From contig NZ_ATKM01000023.1 in the NCBI RefSeq assembly GCF_000418555.1, positions 1 through 64,000 of the forward strand: a DNA stretch of 64,000 nucleotides, read 5' to 3'. A program made the position numbers and the translations under genes. The notes below the pieces were generated by a model that was not told the origin of the DNA, searched no databases, and worked only from the letters and a program-made list of their open reading frames with translations. Of this stretch, positions 7,767 to 16,390 are shown piece after piece; the stretch's first letter is position 1, and every line of letters begins with the position of its first letter. The DNA comes from Pseudomonas sp. P818 (GTDB lineage Bacteria; Pseudomonadota; Gammaproteobacteria; Pseudomonadales; Pseudomonadaceae).

Positions 7767-9070
7767 CCGCGCTCACGCTCCTCGAAGAGTGCCTGGACGA
7801 AAGCCTGCGCCTCGAACGGACGCAGATCATCGATACCTTCACCCACGCCAATGTAGCGAATCGGCAGGCCGAACTGCTTGGCCAGGGCGAAGATGACGCC
7901 GCCCTTGGCGGTGCCATCGAGTTTGGTCAGTGCCAGACCGGTGAGGTTCACGGTCTGGTTGAACTGCTTGGCCTGGTTGATGGCGTTCTGGCCGGTGCCG
8001 GCATCGAGCACCAGCAGCACTTCATGCGGCGCCGTCTCGTCCAGCTTGCCGATCACCCGACGGACCTTCTTCAGCTCTTCCATCAGGTTGTCTTTGGTGT
8101 GCAGGCGTCCGGCGGTGTCGGCGATCAGCACGTCGATGCCACGCGACTTGGCGGCCTGCACTGCATCGAAGATCACCGAGGCCGAATCGGCACCGGTGTG
8201 CTGAGCGATGACCGCGATGTTGTTGCGCTCACCCCAGACCTGCAGCTGCTCCACCGCAGCGGCGCGGAAGGTGTCGCCCGCGGCGAGCATGACCTTCTTG
8301 CCTTCGAGCTGCAGCTTCTTGGCCAGCTTGCCGATGGTGGTGGTCTTGCCCACGCCATTCACGCCTACGACGAGAATCACGTAAGGCTGTTTGGCAGTGT
8401 CGATGACCAGGGGCTGCTCGACCGGCTTGAGCAGGGTCACCAGTTCTTCCTGCAGCGCCTTGTACAGGGCGCCGCTGTCGGCCAGTTCCTTGCGAGCGAC
8501 GCGCTTGGTCAGGTTGCCGATGATCGCGGTGGTCGCCTCGACGCCAACGTCAGCGGTGAGCAGGCGGGTTTCCAGATCGTCGAGCAGGTCATCGTCGATG
8601 GCCTTCTTGCCGAGGAACAGGCTGGCCATGCCCTCGCCAAGGCTGGCGCTGGTCTTGGACAGGCCTTGCTTGAGGCGGGCGAAGAAGCTCGGTTTTTCCT
8701 GCGTGGCTGGCGCCGCGACGAGAGCTGGAGCAACTTCGGGCAGGGCTTCGACGACAGATTCAGGCACGAGCGGCGGCTGCTCAATGACAACAGGAGCGGC
8801 AACCAACGGCTCAGGCTGTGGCGCTGGAGCGGGCGCGACCTCAGCCATCTCCGGCTCGACTGCCGGCACGGCTTCGGGCTCAGGCGTCGAAGGCTCGGCA
8901 GGCGCCTGAGCCGCAGGTTGCTCGACGGGCGCGGGCTGAGCCGGCTCGGCAGCGGTCTCTGCCGGTTTCTTGCGCCACCAGCTGAACAGGGATTTCTTTT
9001 CTTCGGTCACAGGCGGGGTCTGCGCGCCAGCCTCGGCCGGCGACTTCTTGTCGTCATTGGAACCAAACAT
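7763..9070 (-). CDS. ftsY: Signal recognition particle receptor FtsY
   Basis: FtsY is the GTPase receptor that docks SRP-ribosome complexes at the inner membrane. The 435-residue protein has an N-terminal acidic, Ala/Pro/Glu-rich A domain of about 125 residues, then the NG domain. GTPase motifs are GVNGVGKTTTIGKLA (G1), DTAGRLHTKDNLMEEL (G3) and TKLDGTAKGG (G4). The frame is open to 9223, but ATG 9070 gives the expected MFGSNDDKKS start; upstream sequence includes the divergent promoter region for the peptidase genes. It is the first gene of ftsY-ftsE-ftsX. Confidence 0.96.
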   Translation of the reverse strand: MFGSNDDKKSPAEAGAQTPPVTEEKKSLFSWWRKKPAETAAEPAQPAPVEQPAAQAPAEPSTPEPEAVPAVEPEMAEVAPAPAPQPEPLVAAPVVIEQPPLVPESVVEALPEVAPALVAAPATQEKPSFFARLKQGLSKTSASLGEGMASLFLGKKAIDDDLLDDLETRLLTADVGVEATTAIIGNLTKRVARKELADSGALYKALQEELVTLLKPVEQPLVIDTAKQPYVILVVGVNGVGKTTTIGKLAKKLQLEGKKVMLAAGDTFRAAAVEQLQVWGERNNIAVIAQHTGADSASVIFDAVQAAKSRGIDVLIADTAGRLHTKDNLMEELKKVRRVIGKLDETAPHEVLLVLDAGTGQNAINQAKQFNQTVNLTGLALTKLDGTAKGGVIFALAKQFGLPIRYIGVGEGIDDLRPFEAQAFVQALFEERERG

Positions 9071-9212
9071 GGGTCGCTTGCATCTCAGGGGAGCGAACGC
9101 TAACAGGCTGTAAAGCCTTGCCGCGCCGCCCCGGAAAAGGATGGGGTATCCTAGCACCTCTTCGCCCGTCGGCGGTACGACCGCCCAGGCTATCCGACAG
9201 GTCAGACTTTCG

Positions 9213-10580
9213 ATGAATGCCATTGCCCGCCGTTCCCTCGGCCTGCTGTTCGGCGCACTCTGCGTGCCACTCGCAGCCTTCGCTTCCCCCGCTCAACCCA
9301 CCCACGAATTCAAACTGGACAATGGCCTCAAGGTCATAGTCCGCGAGGATCACCGCGCCCCCGTGGTGGTCTCGCAGATCTGGTACAAGGTCGGCTCCAG
9401 TTACGAGACGCCAGGTTCCACCGGCCTGTCCCACGCGCTGGAGCACATGATGTTCAAGGGCAGCCGCAAGTTCGGCCCCGGCGAAGCCTCGCGCATCCTG
9501 CGCGAACTGGGCGCCGAGGAGAACGCCTTCACCAGCGACGACTACACCGCCTACTACCAGGTACTGGCCAGCGACCGCCTGGGTGTGGCCCTGGAGCTGG
9601 AGGCCGACCGCCTAGCCAGCCTGAAGCTGCCAGCAGACGAGTTCGCCAAGGAAATCGAGGTGATCAAGGAGGAGCGCCGTCTGCGTACCGACGACCGCCC
9701 ATCTTCCCTGGCTTACGAGCGTTTCAAGGCCATGGCTTACCCTGCCAGCGGCTACAGCATCCCCACCATCGGCTGGATGGCCGACCTCGATCGCATGCAC
9801 ATCGACGAACTGCGTGCCTGGCACCAGAAGTGGTATGCACCGAACAACGCCACCCTGGTGGTGGTCGGTGACGTGACCGTGGATGAGGTCAAGAGCCAGG
9901 TACAGCGCTACTTCGGCGACATCCCGCGCGGCGAAGTGCCCACTGCCAAACTGCCGCTGGAACTGGCTGCGCCGGGCGAACGCCGCACCACGCTGTACCT
10001 CAAGACGCAGTTGCCGAGCCTGATCATGGGCTTCAACGTGCCGGGCCTGGCCACCGCCGAAACACCGCGCCAGGTTTATGCCCTGCGCCTGGCCGCTGCT
10101 CTGCTCGACGGTGGCTACAGCGCTCGCCTGTCCACCCGCCTGGAGCGTGGCGAAGAGCTCGTGTCCGGTGCCAGCGCCTGGTACAACGCCTTCACCCGTG
10201 GCGACAGCCTGTTCATTCTCTCTGCCACCCCCAACGTGCAGAAGGGCAAGACCCTGGAGCAGGCCGAAGCCGGCCTGTGGCACGAGCTGGAAGAGCTGAA
10301 GAAAGCCCCGCCGTCCGCCGCCGAACTGGCCCGAGTACGCGCCCAGGTGATCGCCGGCCTGGTGTTCGAGCGCGACTCGATCACCAGCCAGGCCACCAGC
10401 ATCGGCCAACTGGAAACCGTCGGCCTGTCCTGGCAACTGATCGACCAGGAACTGGCCGAGCTGGAAGCCGTGACCCCGGCCGACATTCAGCAGGCCGCCC
10501 GTACCTTCTTCGTTCGCGACCGCCTGAGTGTCGCCCACGTACTGCCCGAAGAGTCCCGCCATGAGGAGTCCCGCCCATGA
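9213..10580 (+). CDS. M16 family zinc metallopeptidase, catalytic subunit type
   Basis: A 455-residue M16 (pitrilysin/insulinase) peptidase with a Sec signal peptide (RRSLGLLFGALCVPLAAFAS), so probably periplasmic. The zinc site is intact: H74-A-L-E77-H78 (HxxEH) with the third ligand glutamate expected near residue 154 in LEVIKEER-like sequence (EIEVIKEERRL). The start at ATG 9213 gives the signal peptide; the frame is open from 9141. It overlaps the next gene, a second M16 protein lacking the zinc motif, by 4 bp. In bacterial M16 systems such pairs form heterodimers of active and R/Y-motif subunits. The biological substrate is unknown. Confidence 0.92.
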   Translation: MNAIARRSLGLLFGALCVPLAAFASPAQPTHEFKLDNGLKVIVREDHRAPVVVSQIWYKVGSSYETPGSTGLSHALEHMMFKGSRKFGPGEASRILRELGAEENAFTSDDYTAYYQVLASDRLGVALELEADRLASLKLPADEFAKEIEVIKEERRLRTDDRPSSLAYERFKAMAYPASGYSIPTIGWMADLDRMHIDELRAWHQKWYAPNNATLVVVGDVTVDEVKSQVQRYFGDIPRGEVPTAKLPLELAAPGERRTTLYLKTQLPSLIMGFNVPGLATAETPRQVYALRLAAALLDGGYSARLSTRLERGEELVSGASAWYNAFTRGDSLFILSATPNVQKGKTLEQAEAGLWHELEELKKAPPSAAELARVRAQVIAGLVFERDSITSQATSIGQLETVGLSWQLIDQELAELEAVTPADIQQAARTFFVRDRLSVAHVLPEESRHEESRP

Positions 10581-12037
10581 AGACTGAGCAACGCCGCCTG
10601 GGCCTGCTCGGCCTGATCCTGTCCAGCGCCCTGGCGCTGGGCGCCTGCGCCAACCTGTCCGACAGCACGACGACCGGCGATGCTGCCAAGCTGCAGTCGC
10701 TGGCTGCGCTCGACGGCAAGGCGCCATTGCGCCGCACCCTGGATATCCAGACCTGGCAGACCGCGCAAGGCGCCAAGGTGCTGTTCGTCGAAGCTCATGA
10801 GCTGCCGATGTTCGACCTGCGCCTGACCTTCGCCGCCGGCAGCAGCCAGGACGGCGGCGTGCCGGGTCTGGCCACCCTGACCAACGCCATGCTCAACGAA
10901 GGCGTGCCGGGCAAGGACGTCGGCGCCATCGCCGCCGGCTTCGAGGGCCTCGGCGCCGAGTTCGGCAACGGCGCCTACCGCGACATGGCCGTGGCCAGCC
11001 TGCGCAGCCTGAGCGCGCAGGAACAACGTGAGCCGGCACTGGCACTGTTCGCCGAGGTACTGGGCAAGCCCACCTTCCCCGCCGACTCGCTGGCACGGAT
11101 CAAGAACCAGTTGCTGGCCGGCTTCGAGTTCCAGAAGCAGAACCCCGGCAAATTGGCCAGCCTCGAATTGTTCGAGCGTCTGTACGGTCAGCACCCCTAC
11201 GCTCACCCGAGCGACGGTACGGCGCAGTCGATCCCGACCATCACTCGCCAGCAGTTGCAGGCTTTCCATGCCCGCGCCTATGCAGCCGGCAATGCGGTGA
11301 TCGCGCTGGTGGGCGATCTGTCGCGCGCCGAGGCCGAGGCCATCGCCAATCAGGTATCCGCCGCCCTGCCGCAAGGCCCGGCACTGGCCAAGATCGCCCA
11401 GCCGCAAGCACCCAAGCCGGGCATCAGCCATATCGAGTATCCGTCCAACCAGACCCACCTGATGATCGCTCAGCTCGGCATCGACCGCCGCGACCCGGAC
11501 TATGCCGCGCTGTACCTGGGCAACCAGATCTTCGGCGGCGGCGGTTTCGGTACGCGCCTGATGAGCGAGGTGCGCGAGAAGCGCGGTCTGACCTATGGCG
11601 TCTACTCCGGCTTCAGCGCCATGCAGGCGCGTGGCCCGTTCATGATCAACCTGCAGACCCGCGCCGAACTGAGCGAAGGCACCCTGGCGCTGGTCAAGCA
11701 GCTGCTCGCCGACTACCTGCGAGACGGTCCCACCCAGCAGGAACTGGACAACGCCAAGCGCGAACTGGCCGGCAGCTTCCCACTGTCCACCGCGAGCAAC
11801 GCCGCCATCGTCGGCCAGTTGGCGTCGATGGGTTTCTACGATCTGCCGCTGAGCTACCTGGACGACTTCATGCGTGACGTGCAAAGCCTGAGCACCGATC
11901 AAGTGAAAGCGGCGATGGCCAAACACCTCGACCCCGAGGCGCTGGTGGTGGTCACCGCCGGCCCGACGGTAGCGCAGAAGGAACTGCCACCGCCTACCGA
12001 GCGCCCGGCCGAACTGCCCAGTGCGGTGCCGCACTGA
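10577..12037 (+). CDS. M16 family protein lacking the zinc-binding motif (R/Y-type subunit), lipoprotein
   Basis: A 486-residue M16-fold protein with a lipobox (LALGAC, about residues 20-25), so probably membrane-anchored in the periplasm. Where its partner has HxxEH, this protein reads GVPGLATLTNAML, so it cannot bind catalytic zinc. It keeps the R/Y motif near the C-terminal half (EVREKRGLTYGVYSGF), thought to help bind substrate in heterodimers. It overlaps the upstream catalytic gene by 4 bp and is followed directly by rsmD. The intact frame and conserved second motif argue that it is a working non-catalytic subunit rather than a decaying gene. Confidence 0.9.
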   Translation: MKTEQRRLGLLGLILSSALALGACANLSDSTTTGDAAKLQSLAALDGKAPLRRTLDIQTWQTAQGAKVLFVEAHELPMFDLRLTFAAGSSQDGGVPGLATLTNAMLNEGVPGKDVGAIAAGFEGLGAEFGNGAYRDMAVASLRSLSAQEQREPALALFAEVLGKPTFPADSLARIKNQLLAGFEFQKQNPGKLASLELFERLYGQHPYAHPSDGTAQSIPTITRQQLQAFHARAYAAGNAVIALVGDLSRAEAEAIANQVSAALPQGPALAKIAQPQAPKPGISHIEYPSNQTHLMIAQLGIDRRDPDYAALYLGNQIFGGGGFGTRLMSEVREKRGLTYGVYSGFSAMQARGPFMINLQTRAELSEGTLALVKQLLADYLRDGPTQQELDNAKRELAGSFPLSTASNAAIVGQLASMGFYDLPLSYLDDFMRDVQSLSTDQVKAAMAKHLDPEALVVVTAGPTVAQKELPPPTERPAELPSAVPH

Positions 12038-12636
12038 TGCGTGGTCGCACACCGCAAAAACCGGCCGCCAAGGCTCACGGCGGCCAGGGCCAGTTGCGCA
12101 TCATCGGCGGGCAGTGGCGTTCGCGGCGCTTTGCCTTCCCCGACGGGCCGGGCCTGCGCCCGACCCCGGACCGGGTGCGTGAGACGCTGTTCAACTGGTT
12201 GGCGCCCTATGTCGAGGGCGCCCATGTGCTAGACCCCTTCGCCGGCAGCGGCGCGTTGCTGCTCGAAGCGCTGTCGCGCGGCGCCGCCAGCGGCCTGGCC
12301 TGCGACCTCAACCCGGCCTCGGTGAGCGCCTTGCGCGGCCACCTGGCAACGCTGCAGTGCAGCGTCGGCGAAATCCAGCTGGGCGACGCCCTGCAGTTGC
12401 TGGCCCGGCCGGCGCCGCGGCGCTTCGATATCGTTCTGCTCGACCCGCCGTTCCACAAGGATCTGCTGCAAGGCGCCTGCAACCTGCTGGAAACCCAGGG
12501 CTGGCTGGCCGACGACGCCTGGATCTACACCGAAAGCGAAACCGCGCCCTCGACGCTGGGCCTGCCCGGTAACTGGCGCCTGCATCGTGAAAAACATACC
12601 GGTCAGGTGCATTACGCGCTGTGGCAGCGTGGATGA
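12037..12636 (+). CDS. rsmD: 16S rRNA (guanine(966)-N(2))-methyltransferase
   Basis: RsmD methylates N2 of G966 in 16S rRNA during 30S assembly. The 199-residue protein starts with a short basic tail, then RIIGGQWRSRRFAFPDGPGL and RPTPDRVRETLFNWL, both RsmD signatures. The SAM loop is VLDPFAGSGALLLEALSRGA, and the catalytic tetrapeptide is DPPF in IVLLDPPFHKD. The start ATG overlaps the upstream stop by one base, and its own stop overlaps the next ATG, so it is in the M16-rsmD transcript, an order also found in P. aeruginosa. Confidence 0.96.
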   Translation: MRGRTPQKPAAKAHGGQGQLRIIGGQWRSRRFAFPDGPGLRPTPDRVRETLFNWLAPYVEGAHVLDPFAGSGALLLEALSRGAASGLACDLNPASVSALRGHLATLQCSVGEIQLGDALQLLARPAPRRFDIVLLDPPFHKDLLQGACNLLETQGWLADDAWIYTESETAPSTLGLPGNWRLHREKHTGQVHYALWQRG

Positions 12637-12851
12637 AGGACTTTGTCTACGCCCACCTGCCCTACCTGCTGCTGATCGCACTGGCGCTGCCGGTGCTGCT
12701 CAGCCAGCAGGAAATTCCGCTGAATTTGAATCGCACGATACTGTTGGAGCATCAGCAAGGTATCGTCATCGGACTTACCAATCAGCGTATCGTCGCGTTA
12801 CTGGTATTGGCCTGGTGCGCTTGGCGCATACTCCGCAAGCGCCGACGCTGA
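12633..12851 (+). CDS. Small hypothetical membrane protein
   Basis: A 72-residue protein, translationally coupled to rsmD by an ATGA overlap. It has two hydrophobic segments (LPYLLLIALALPVLL and IVALLVLAWCAWRIL) separated by a polar loop of about 30 residues, and ends in basic RKRRR, suggesting two membrane passes with a cytosolic C-terminus. I recognise no family. A small gene occurs at this place in P. aeruginosa too, which supports it being real. Confidence 0.65.
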   Translation: MKDFVYAHLPYLLLIALALPVLLSQQEIPLNLNRTILLEHQQGIVIGLTNQRIVALLVLAWCAWRILRKRRR

Positions 12852-12859
12852 ATACCATT

Positions 12860-12881
12860 CCCGGATTGCATCCGGGCTACG
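12860..12881. repeat. REP-like palindrome, family A (single)
   Basis: CCCGGATTGCATCCGGG followed by CTACG. Same family as the paired elements at 26981, 36991 and 57706. It lies 9 bp after the small membrane protein gene. Confidence 0.75.
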
Positions 12882-12906
12882 TCTACTGCCGACGACCGAC
12901 TGCACC

Positions 12907-13890
12907 ATGAACACTGAATTTCGCCCCGCCTGGTGGCTCCCCGGCCCGCATCTGCAGACGCTGTGGAACCCCTTCTGTCGCAAGCCGCCGCAACTGCAGC
13001 GGCAGCGCGAGCGGCTGTGGCTGGACGATGGCGATTTTCTCGACCTCGACTGGCATGGCCCGCATGACGCCCATGCGCCGCTGGTGCTGGTGCTGCATGG
13101 CCTCACCGGCAGCTCCAATTCGCTCTACGTGCTGGGGCTGCAACAGGCCCTGGCCGCGCGTGGCTGGGCCAGCGTGGCGCTGAACTGGCGTGGCTGCTCC
13201 GGTGAACCGAACCTGCTGCCGCGCGGCTATCACTCCGGTGCCAGCGAGGATCTGGCCTCGACCGTGGCGCATCTGCGCGCGCAACGGCCAATGGCGCCGC
13301 TGTACGCCGTCGGCTATTCGCTGGGCGGCAACGTGCTGCTCAAGTACCTGGGTGAAAGCGGCGCGCAGAGCCAGCTGCAGGCCGCGGTGGCGGTGTCGGT
13401 GCCGTTTCGTCTGGATCAGTGCGCCGACCGCATCGGCCTGGGCTTCTCGCGGGTGTACCAGGCGCATTTCATGCGCGAGATGGTCGCCTATGTCAGCAAC
13501 AAGCAGCGCCTGTTCACCGAACAGGGCCACAGCGAGCGTCTGTCGGTGCTGGAGCGCCTCGGCCCGCTGGATGGCATGCGCACTTTTTGGGACTTCGACG
13601 GGCGCATCACCGCGCCCCTGCACGGTTTCGCCGATGCCCACGATTACTACCGGCGCGCCTCCAGCCGCTTCTACCTGGGCGACATTCGCACGCGCACGCT
13701 GATCATCCAGGCCGAAGACGATCCCTTCATCTTCCGTCACAGCCTGCCCGAGGCCAGCGAGCTGGCCCCCGGCACCGAATTTGAACTGCATGCCAAGGGC
13801 GGGCATGTCGGCTTCGTCGAAGGCAGCCCGCGCCGCCCTATTTACTACCTGGAGCGGCGCATCCCTCACTGGCTGGGCTCACTCGCCTGA
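12907..13890 (+). CDS. YheT-like alpha/beta hydrolase
   Basis: A 327-residue alpha/beta hydrolase of the YheT/EMB8 type. It starts with RPAWWLPGPHLQTLW, the family hallmark. The oxyanion region is LVLHGLTGSSNS, the nucleophile elbow is VGYSLGGNVLLKYLG with the serine, and the catalytic histidine is probably that in AKGGHVGFVEG near the C-terminus. The acid is likely the aspartate in QAEDDPFI. Members are soluble esterase-like enzymes with poorly defined substrates. It follows rsmD and the small membrane gene after a REP element, so it may have its own promoter. Confidence 0.9.
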   Translation: MNTEFRPAWWLPGPHLQTLWNPFCRKPPQLQRQRERLWLDDGDFLDLDWHGPHDAHAPLVLVLHGLTGSSNSLYVLGLQQALAARGWASVALNWRGCSGEPNLLPRGYHSGASEDLASTVAHLRAQRPMAPLYAVGYSLGGNVLLKYLGESGAQSQLQAAVAVSVPFRLDQCADRIGLGFSRVYQAHFMREMVAYVSNKQRLFTEQGHSERLSVLERLGPLDGMRTFWDFDGRITAPLHGFADAHDYYRRASSRFYLGDIRTRTLIIQAEDDPFIFRHSLPEASELAPGTEFELHAKGGHVGFVEGSPRRPIYYLERRIPHWLGSLA

Positions 13891-13891
13891 G

Positions 13892-14398
13892 TCAATTGGC
13901 AGCAAGCTGCTCCGGCATTGCCGAGGAGTGGTGCTTGAGGATTTTCCACTCGCCATCGACCTTCTGGTACACGAAGGTGTAGCGCGCCTGCACCTGGCGC
14001 ACCGTGTCGCCCTGGGTCAGGGCGAAGGTGTAGACCCCCGAGTCCACCGCCGCATCCGGGCCGAACTGGCGAATTTCACGCATGTTGATCGTGCCCACCG
14101 GCTTGGCCTGTAAGAAATGGTCAAAATAGTCCTGGATCGCCTCGTGGCCTACGCGCACCCGATTCGATACCGTGGGCTGCAACACGCCGTTGTCGGCATA
14201 GAGCGCAGCCACCTTGGCCGAGTCGCCCGTCTGCAGGGCGGCGTTCCAGCGCTCGAACAGGGTGGCGATCTGCTGCTCCTGCGCGTTGCTCGGGGCGGCT
14301 GCGGTTTCCGTATAGACATAAGGCGCATCGGCCGCCTGAACCAGCGGCACGGACAGGGCGAACACCAGGGCACAGCCGCTGAACAAGGGTTTCAACAT
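13892..14398 (-). CDS. Secreted NTF2-like (SgcJ/EcaC, DUF4440-type) protein
   Basis: A 168-residue protein with a Sec signal peptide (MLKPLFSGCALVFALSVPLVQA) and one NTF2-like fold domain: IATLFERWNAALQTGDSAKVAALYADNGVL is the typical first half and ARYTFVYQKVDGEWKILKHHSS the last strands. The family is related to calmodulin-kinase association domains and to SgcJ/EcaC proteins; many members have no proven activity. It is convergent with the YheT-like gene (1 bp apart) and divergent from the signalling operon. Its relation to that operon is unknown. Confidence 0.85.
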   Translation of the reverse strand: MLKPLFSGCALVFALSVPLVQAADAPYVYTETAAAPSNAQEQQIATLFERWNAALQTGDSAKVAALYADNGVLQPTVSNRVRVGHEAIQDYFDHFLQAKPVGTINMREIRQFGPDAAVDSGVYTFALTQGDTVRQVQARYTFVYQKVDGEWKILKHHSSAMPEQLAAN

Positions 14399-14561
14399 GG
14401 TCGAATCTCCGGCTATTGAATGACGCCGTCAGCATGCAACCGGCCCGGCGCCGGCACATCGGCCGGATGGAGCCGGCGGCCTATGCCAGGTGGCAGATGC
14501 CAGACGCGCTTGGAGCCATTAGCCTGCGCCGTCCGATGACGCGCACTTCGTGGAGGCGTAG

Positions 14562-15731
14562 ATGCAGCACACCCCACCCGACAGCGTGCTGGCCCTGCGC
14601 GCCGATTACCGCCAGGCGGAAAGCCGCGCCGCGCGCCTGCGCCTGCTGGTGGAGAGCGGCCGTGCCCTCAGCGCCTTGCCGTCCACCGAAAGCGGCGCAC
14701 TGGCCTTGCAACGAGCCTGCAGCTTCTGCGCCATGGATGGCGGCGTGCTGCTGCTCAGGCCAGCCGATGGCAGCCCGAGCCTGAGTGCCGGCTTCGGCCC
14801 GGCCGCCCTGCAGCAGCAGCTCGCCACGCTGCCCTGGCCGGACGCCGCCCAGGTGCTGGAAGCGCCGCTGGCGCAGGTTGCCCTGGCGCTCTGCCTACCC
14901 TTGCATGCGGCCTCGGGTGAAGTATTCGGCGCCCTGCTGCTGGGCAACGCCAGCGCCATGCGCCGCCCGGACGAGGAAGACCTCGAAGCCCTGCAGCTGC
15001 TCGCCACCCTGCTCGCTGCCCACCTGCACAACAGTCAGCTGCTGGAGGCGCTCAGCCTGCGCGAGCGGACCATGTCCGAACTGGTGCACCGGCAGATGAG
15101 CGCCCAGGAAGAGGAACGCACACGGGTTGCCTATGACCTGCACGATGGCCTGGCGCAGACCCTGGCCGGGCTGCACCAGCGTCTGCAGGGCTTCGCCCAG
15201 CATCGCCAGCTCAACGACGAGCTGCGCGCCGCCCTGGCGCCCATCCTGCAGCTGGCGCAACGCAGCATGGGCGAAACGCGCCAGGCCATCAGCGGTCTGC
15301 GTCCGACCCTGCTGGACGACTTCGGTCTGGCGCCGGCACTGGACCGCGAGCTCGACCGCCTGCGCAGCCAGGGTCGCCAGGTGCAATGGCTGCGCCGCGA
15401 TCCCCAGCGCCTGCGCCCGGCGGTGGAGATCGCCCTGTTTCGCATCGGCCAGGAGGCCATCAACAACATCTGCAAGCACACCGTCGAGGGCGCGGTCAGC
15501 CTGGATCTGCACCTCGACGGCGAGACCGCCCACCTGCAGATAGAGGATCGCGGCCCCGGCTTCGCCGTCATGCAGAAAACGCCAGCCACCGAACACGGCA
15601 TGGGCCTGGTGGCCATGCGCGAACGCTGCCGGCTGCTCGGCGGTCAGTTCGCCTGTCACAGCCAACCCGGCCAGGGCACCCGCGTGCTGGCCAGCATTCC
15701 ACACGCCCTGCCGGATGAGGAGAACGCATGA
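14562..15731 (+). CDS. Soluble GAF-containing NarX-type sensor histidine kinase
   Basis: A 389-residue kinase without membrane helices. Residues about 40-160 look like a GAF-type sensor domain, followed by a short coiled-coil, the HisKA_3 dimerisation domain with RVAYDLHDGLAQTLAGL (phospho-acceptor His194), and a HATPase domain (EAINNICKH N-box; EDRGPGF; HGMGLVAMRER G-box). This is the kinase type that pairs with NarL/LuxR regulators. The ATG at 14562 has GGAGG upstream, and its stop overlaps the regulator start (ATGA). It is the first gene of a four-gene operon not expected here from PAO1 synteny. Confidence 0.92.
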   Translation: MQHTPPDSVLALRADYRQAESRAARLRLLVESGRALSALPSTESGALALQRACSFCAMDGGVLLLRPADGSPSLSAGFGPAALQQQLATLPWPDAAQVLEAPLAQVALALCLPLHAASGEVFGALLLGNASAMRRPDEEDLEALQLLATLLAAHLHNSQLLEALSLRERTMSELVHRQMSAQEEERTRVAYDLHDGLAQTLAGLHQRLQGFAQHRQLNDELRAALAPILQLAQRSMGETRQAISGLRPTLLDDFGLAPALDRELDRLRSQGRQVQWLRRDPQRLRPAVEIALFRIGQEAINNICKHTVEGAVSLDLHLDGETAHLQIEDRGPGFAVMQKTPATEHGMGLVAMRERCRLLGGQFACHSQPGQGTRVLASIPHALPDEENA

Positions 15732-16390
15732 ACGAACCCATTCGCCTGCTGCTGGCCGACGACCACGAGGTGACCCGCGCCGGTTTCGCCGCGATGCTCG
15801 CCGACTGCCCGGAATTCAGCATCGTCGGCCAGGCGGTGGACGGCCGCCAGGCGCTGGAGCTCTGCCAGCGCCTGAATCCGGACATCGCCATCCTCGATAT
15901 CCGCATGCCGCAGCTCAACGGCCTGGCTACCGCGCGCCTGCTGCGCGAACAGCAGCCGTCGATCAAGGTGCTGCTGTTCACCATGTACGACAGCCCCGAC
16001 CACCTGGAAGCGGCGGTCAACGCCGGCGCCGTCGGCTATCTGCTCAAGGACGCCAGTCGCCAGGAAGTCATCGACGGCCTGCGCCAGGTGGCGGCCGGCC
16101 AGTGCGCGCTCAACGGCATGGTCAGCGCGCAGCTGCTGCGCCGCGTGATCCAGCGCAACCAGGGCGGCGCCCCGGGCAGTGCGCTGACGCCGCGTGAGCA
16201 TCAGGTGCTCGAGCTGATCGCCGCCGGGTTCACCAATCGCGAGATCGGCGAAGAGCTGGGCATCGCCACCGGCACGGCCAAGGCGCACGTCGAACGGGTG
16301 ATCGGCAAACTGGGGGTCGCCGACCGCACCCAGGCCGCCGTGCAGGGCATTGCCCTGGGCCTGGTGGCACCGCTGGAGCACAAGGCATGA
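15728..16390 (+). CDS. NarL/LuxR-type response regulator
   Basis: A 220-residue two-domain regulator. The receiver domain has the acidic pocket ADD near residue 10-12, phospho-acceptor Asp57 in AILDIRMPQ, a threonine/serine switch in LLFTMYDS, and Lys in YLLKDAS. The LuxR-type helix-turn-helix is LTPREHQVLELIAAGFTNRE onward (about residues 150-210). It is translationally coupled to the kinase before it and the hybrid kinase after it. Cognate pairing with the upstream HisKA_3 kinase is inferred from operon position and domain type. Its targets are unknown. Confidence 0.94.
   Translation: MNEPIRLLLADDHEVTRAGFAAMLADCPEFSIVGQAVDGRQALELCQRLNPDIAILDIRMPQLNGLATARLLREQQPSIKVLLFTMYDSPDHLEAAVNAGAVGYLLKDASRQEVIDGLRQVAAGQCALNGMVSAQLLRRVIQRNQGGAPGSALTPREHQVLELIAAGFTNREIGEELGIATGTAKAHVERVIGKLGVADRTQAAVQGIALGLVAPLEHKA

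Noticed and set aside
7763-9223. Longer FtsY starting at 9223
   Set aside because: The extra 51 residues overlap the divergent promoter region; ATG 9070 gives the conserved start MFGSNDDKK.
10577-12037. Second M16 gene as a pseudogene
   Set aside because: The zinc motif is missing, but the frame is full length, the R/Y motif is intact and a lipobox is present, as in functional non-catalytic M16 partners.
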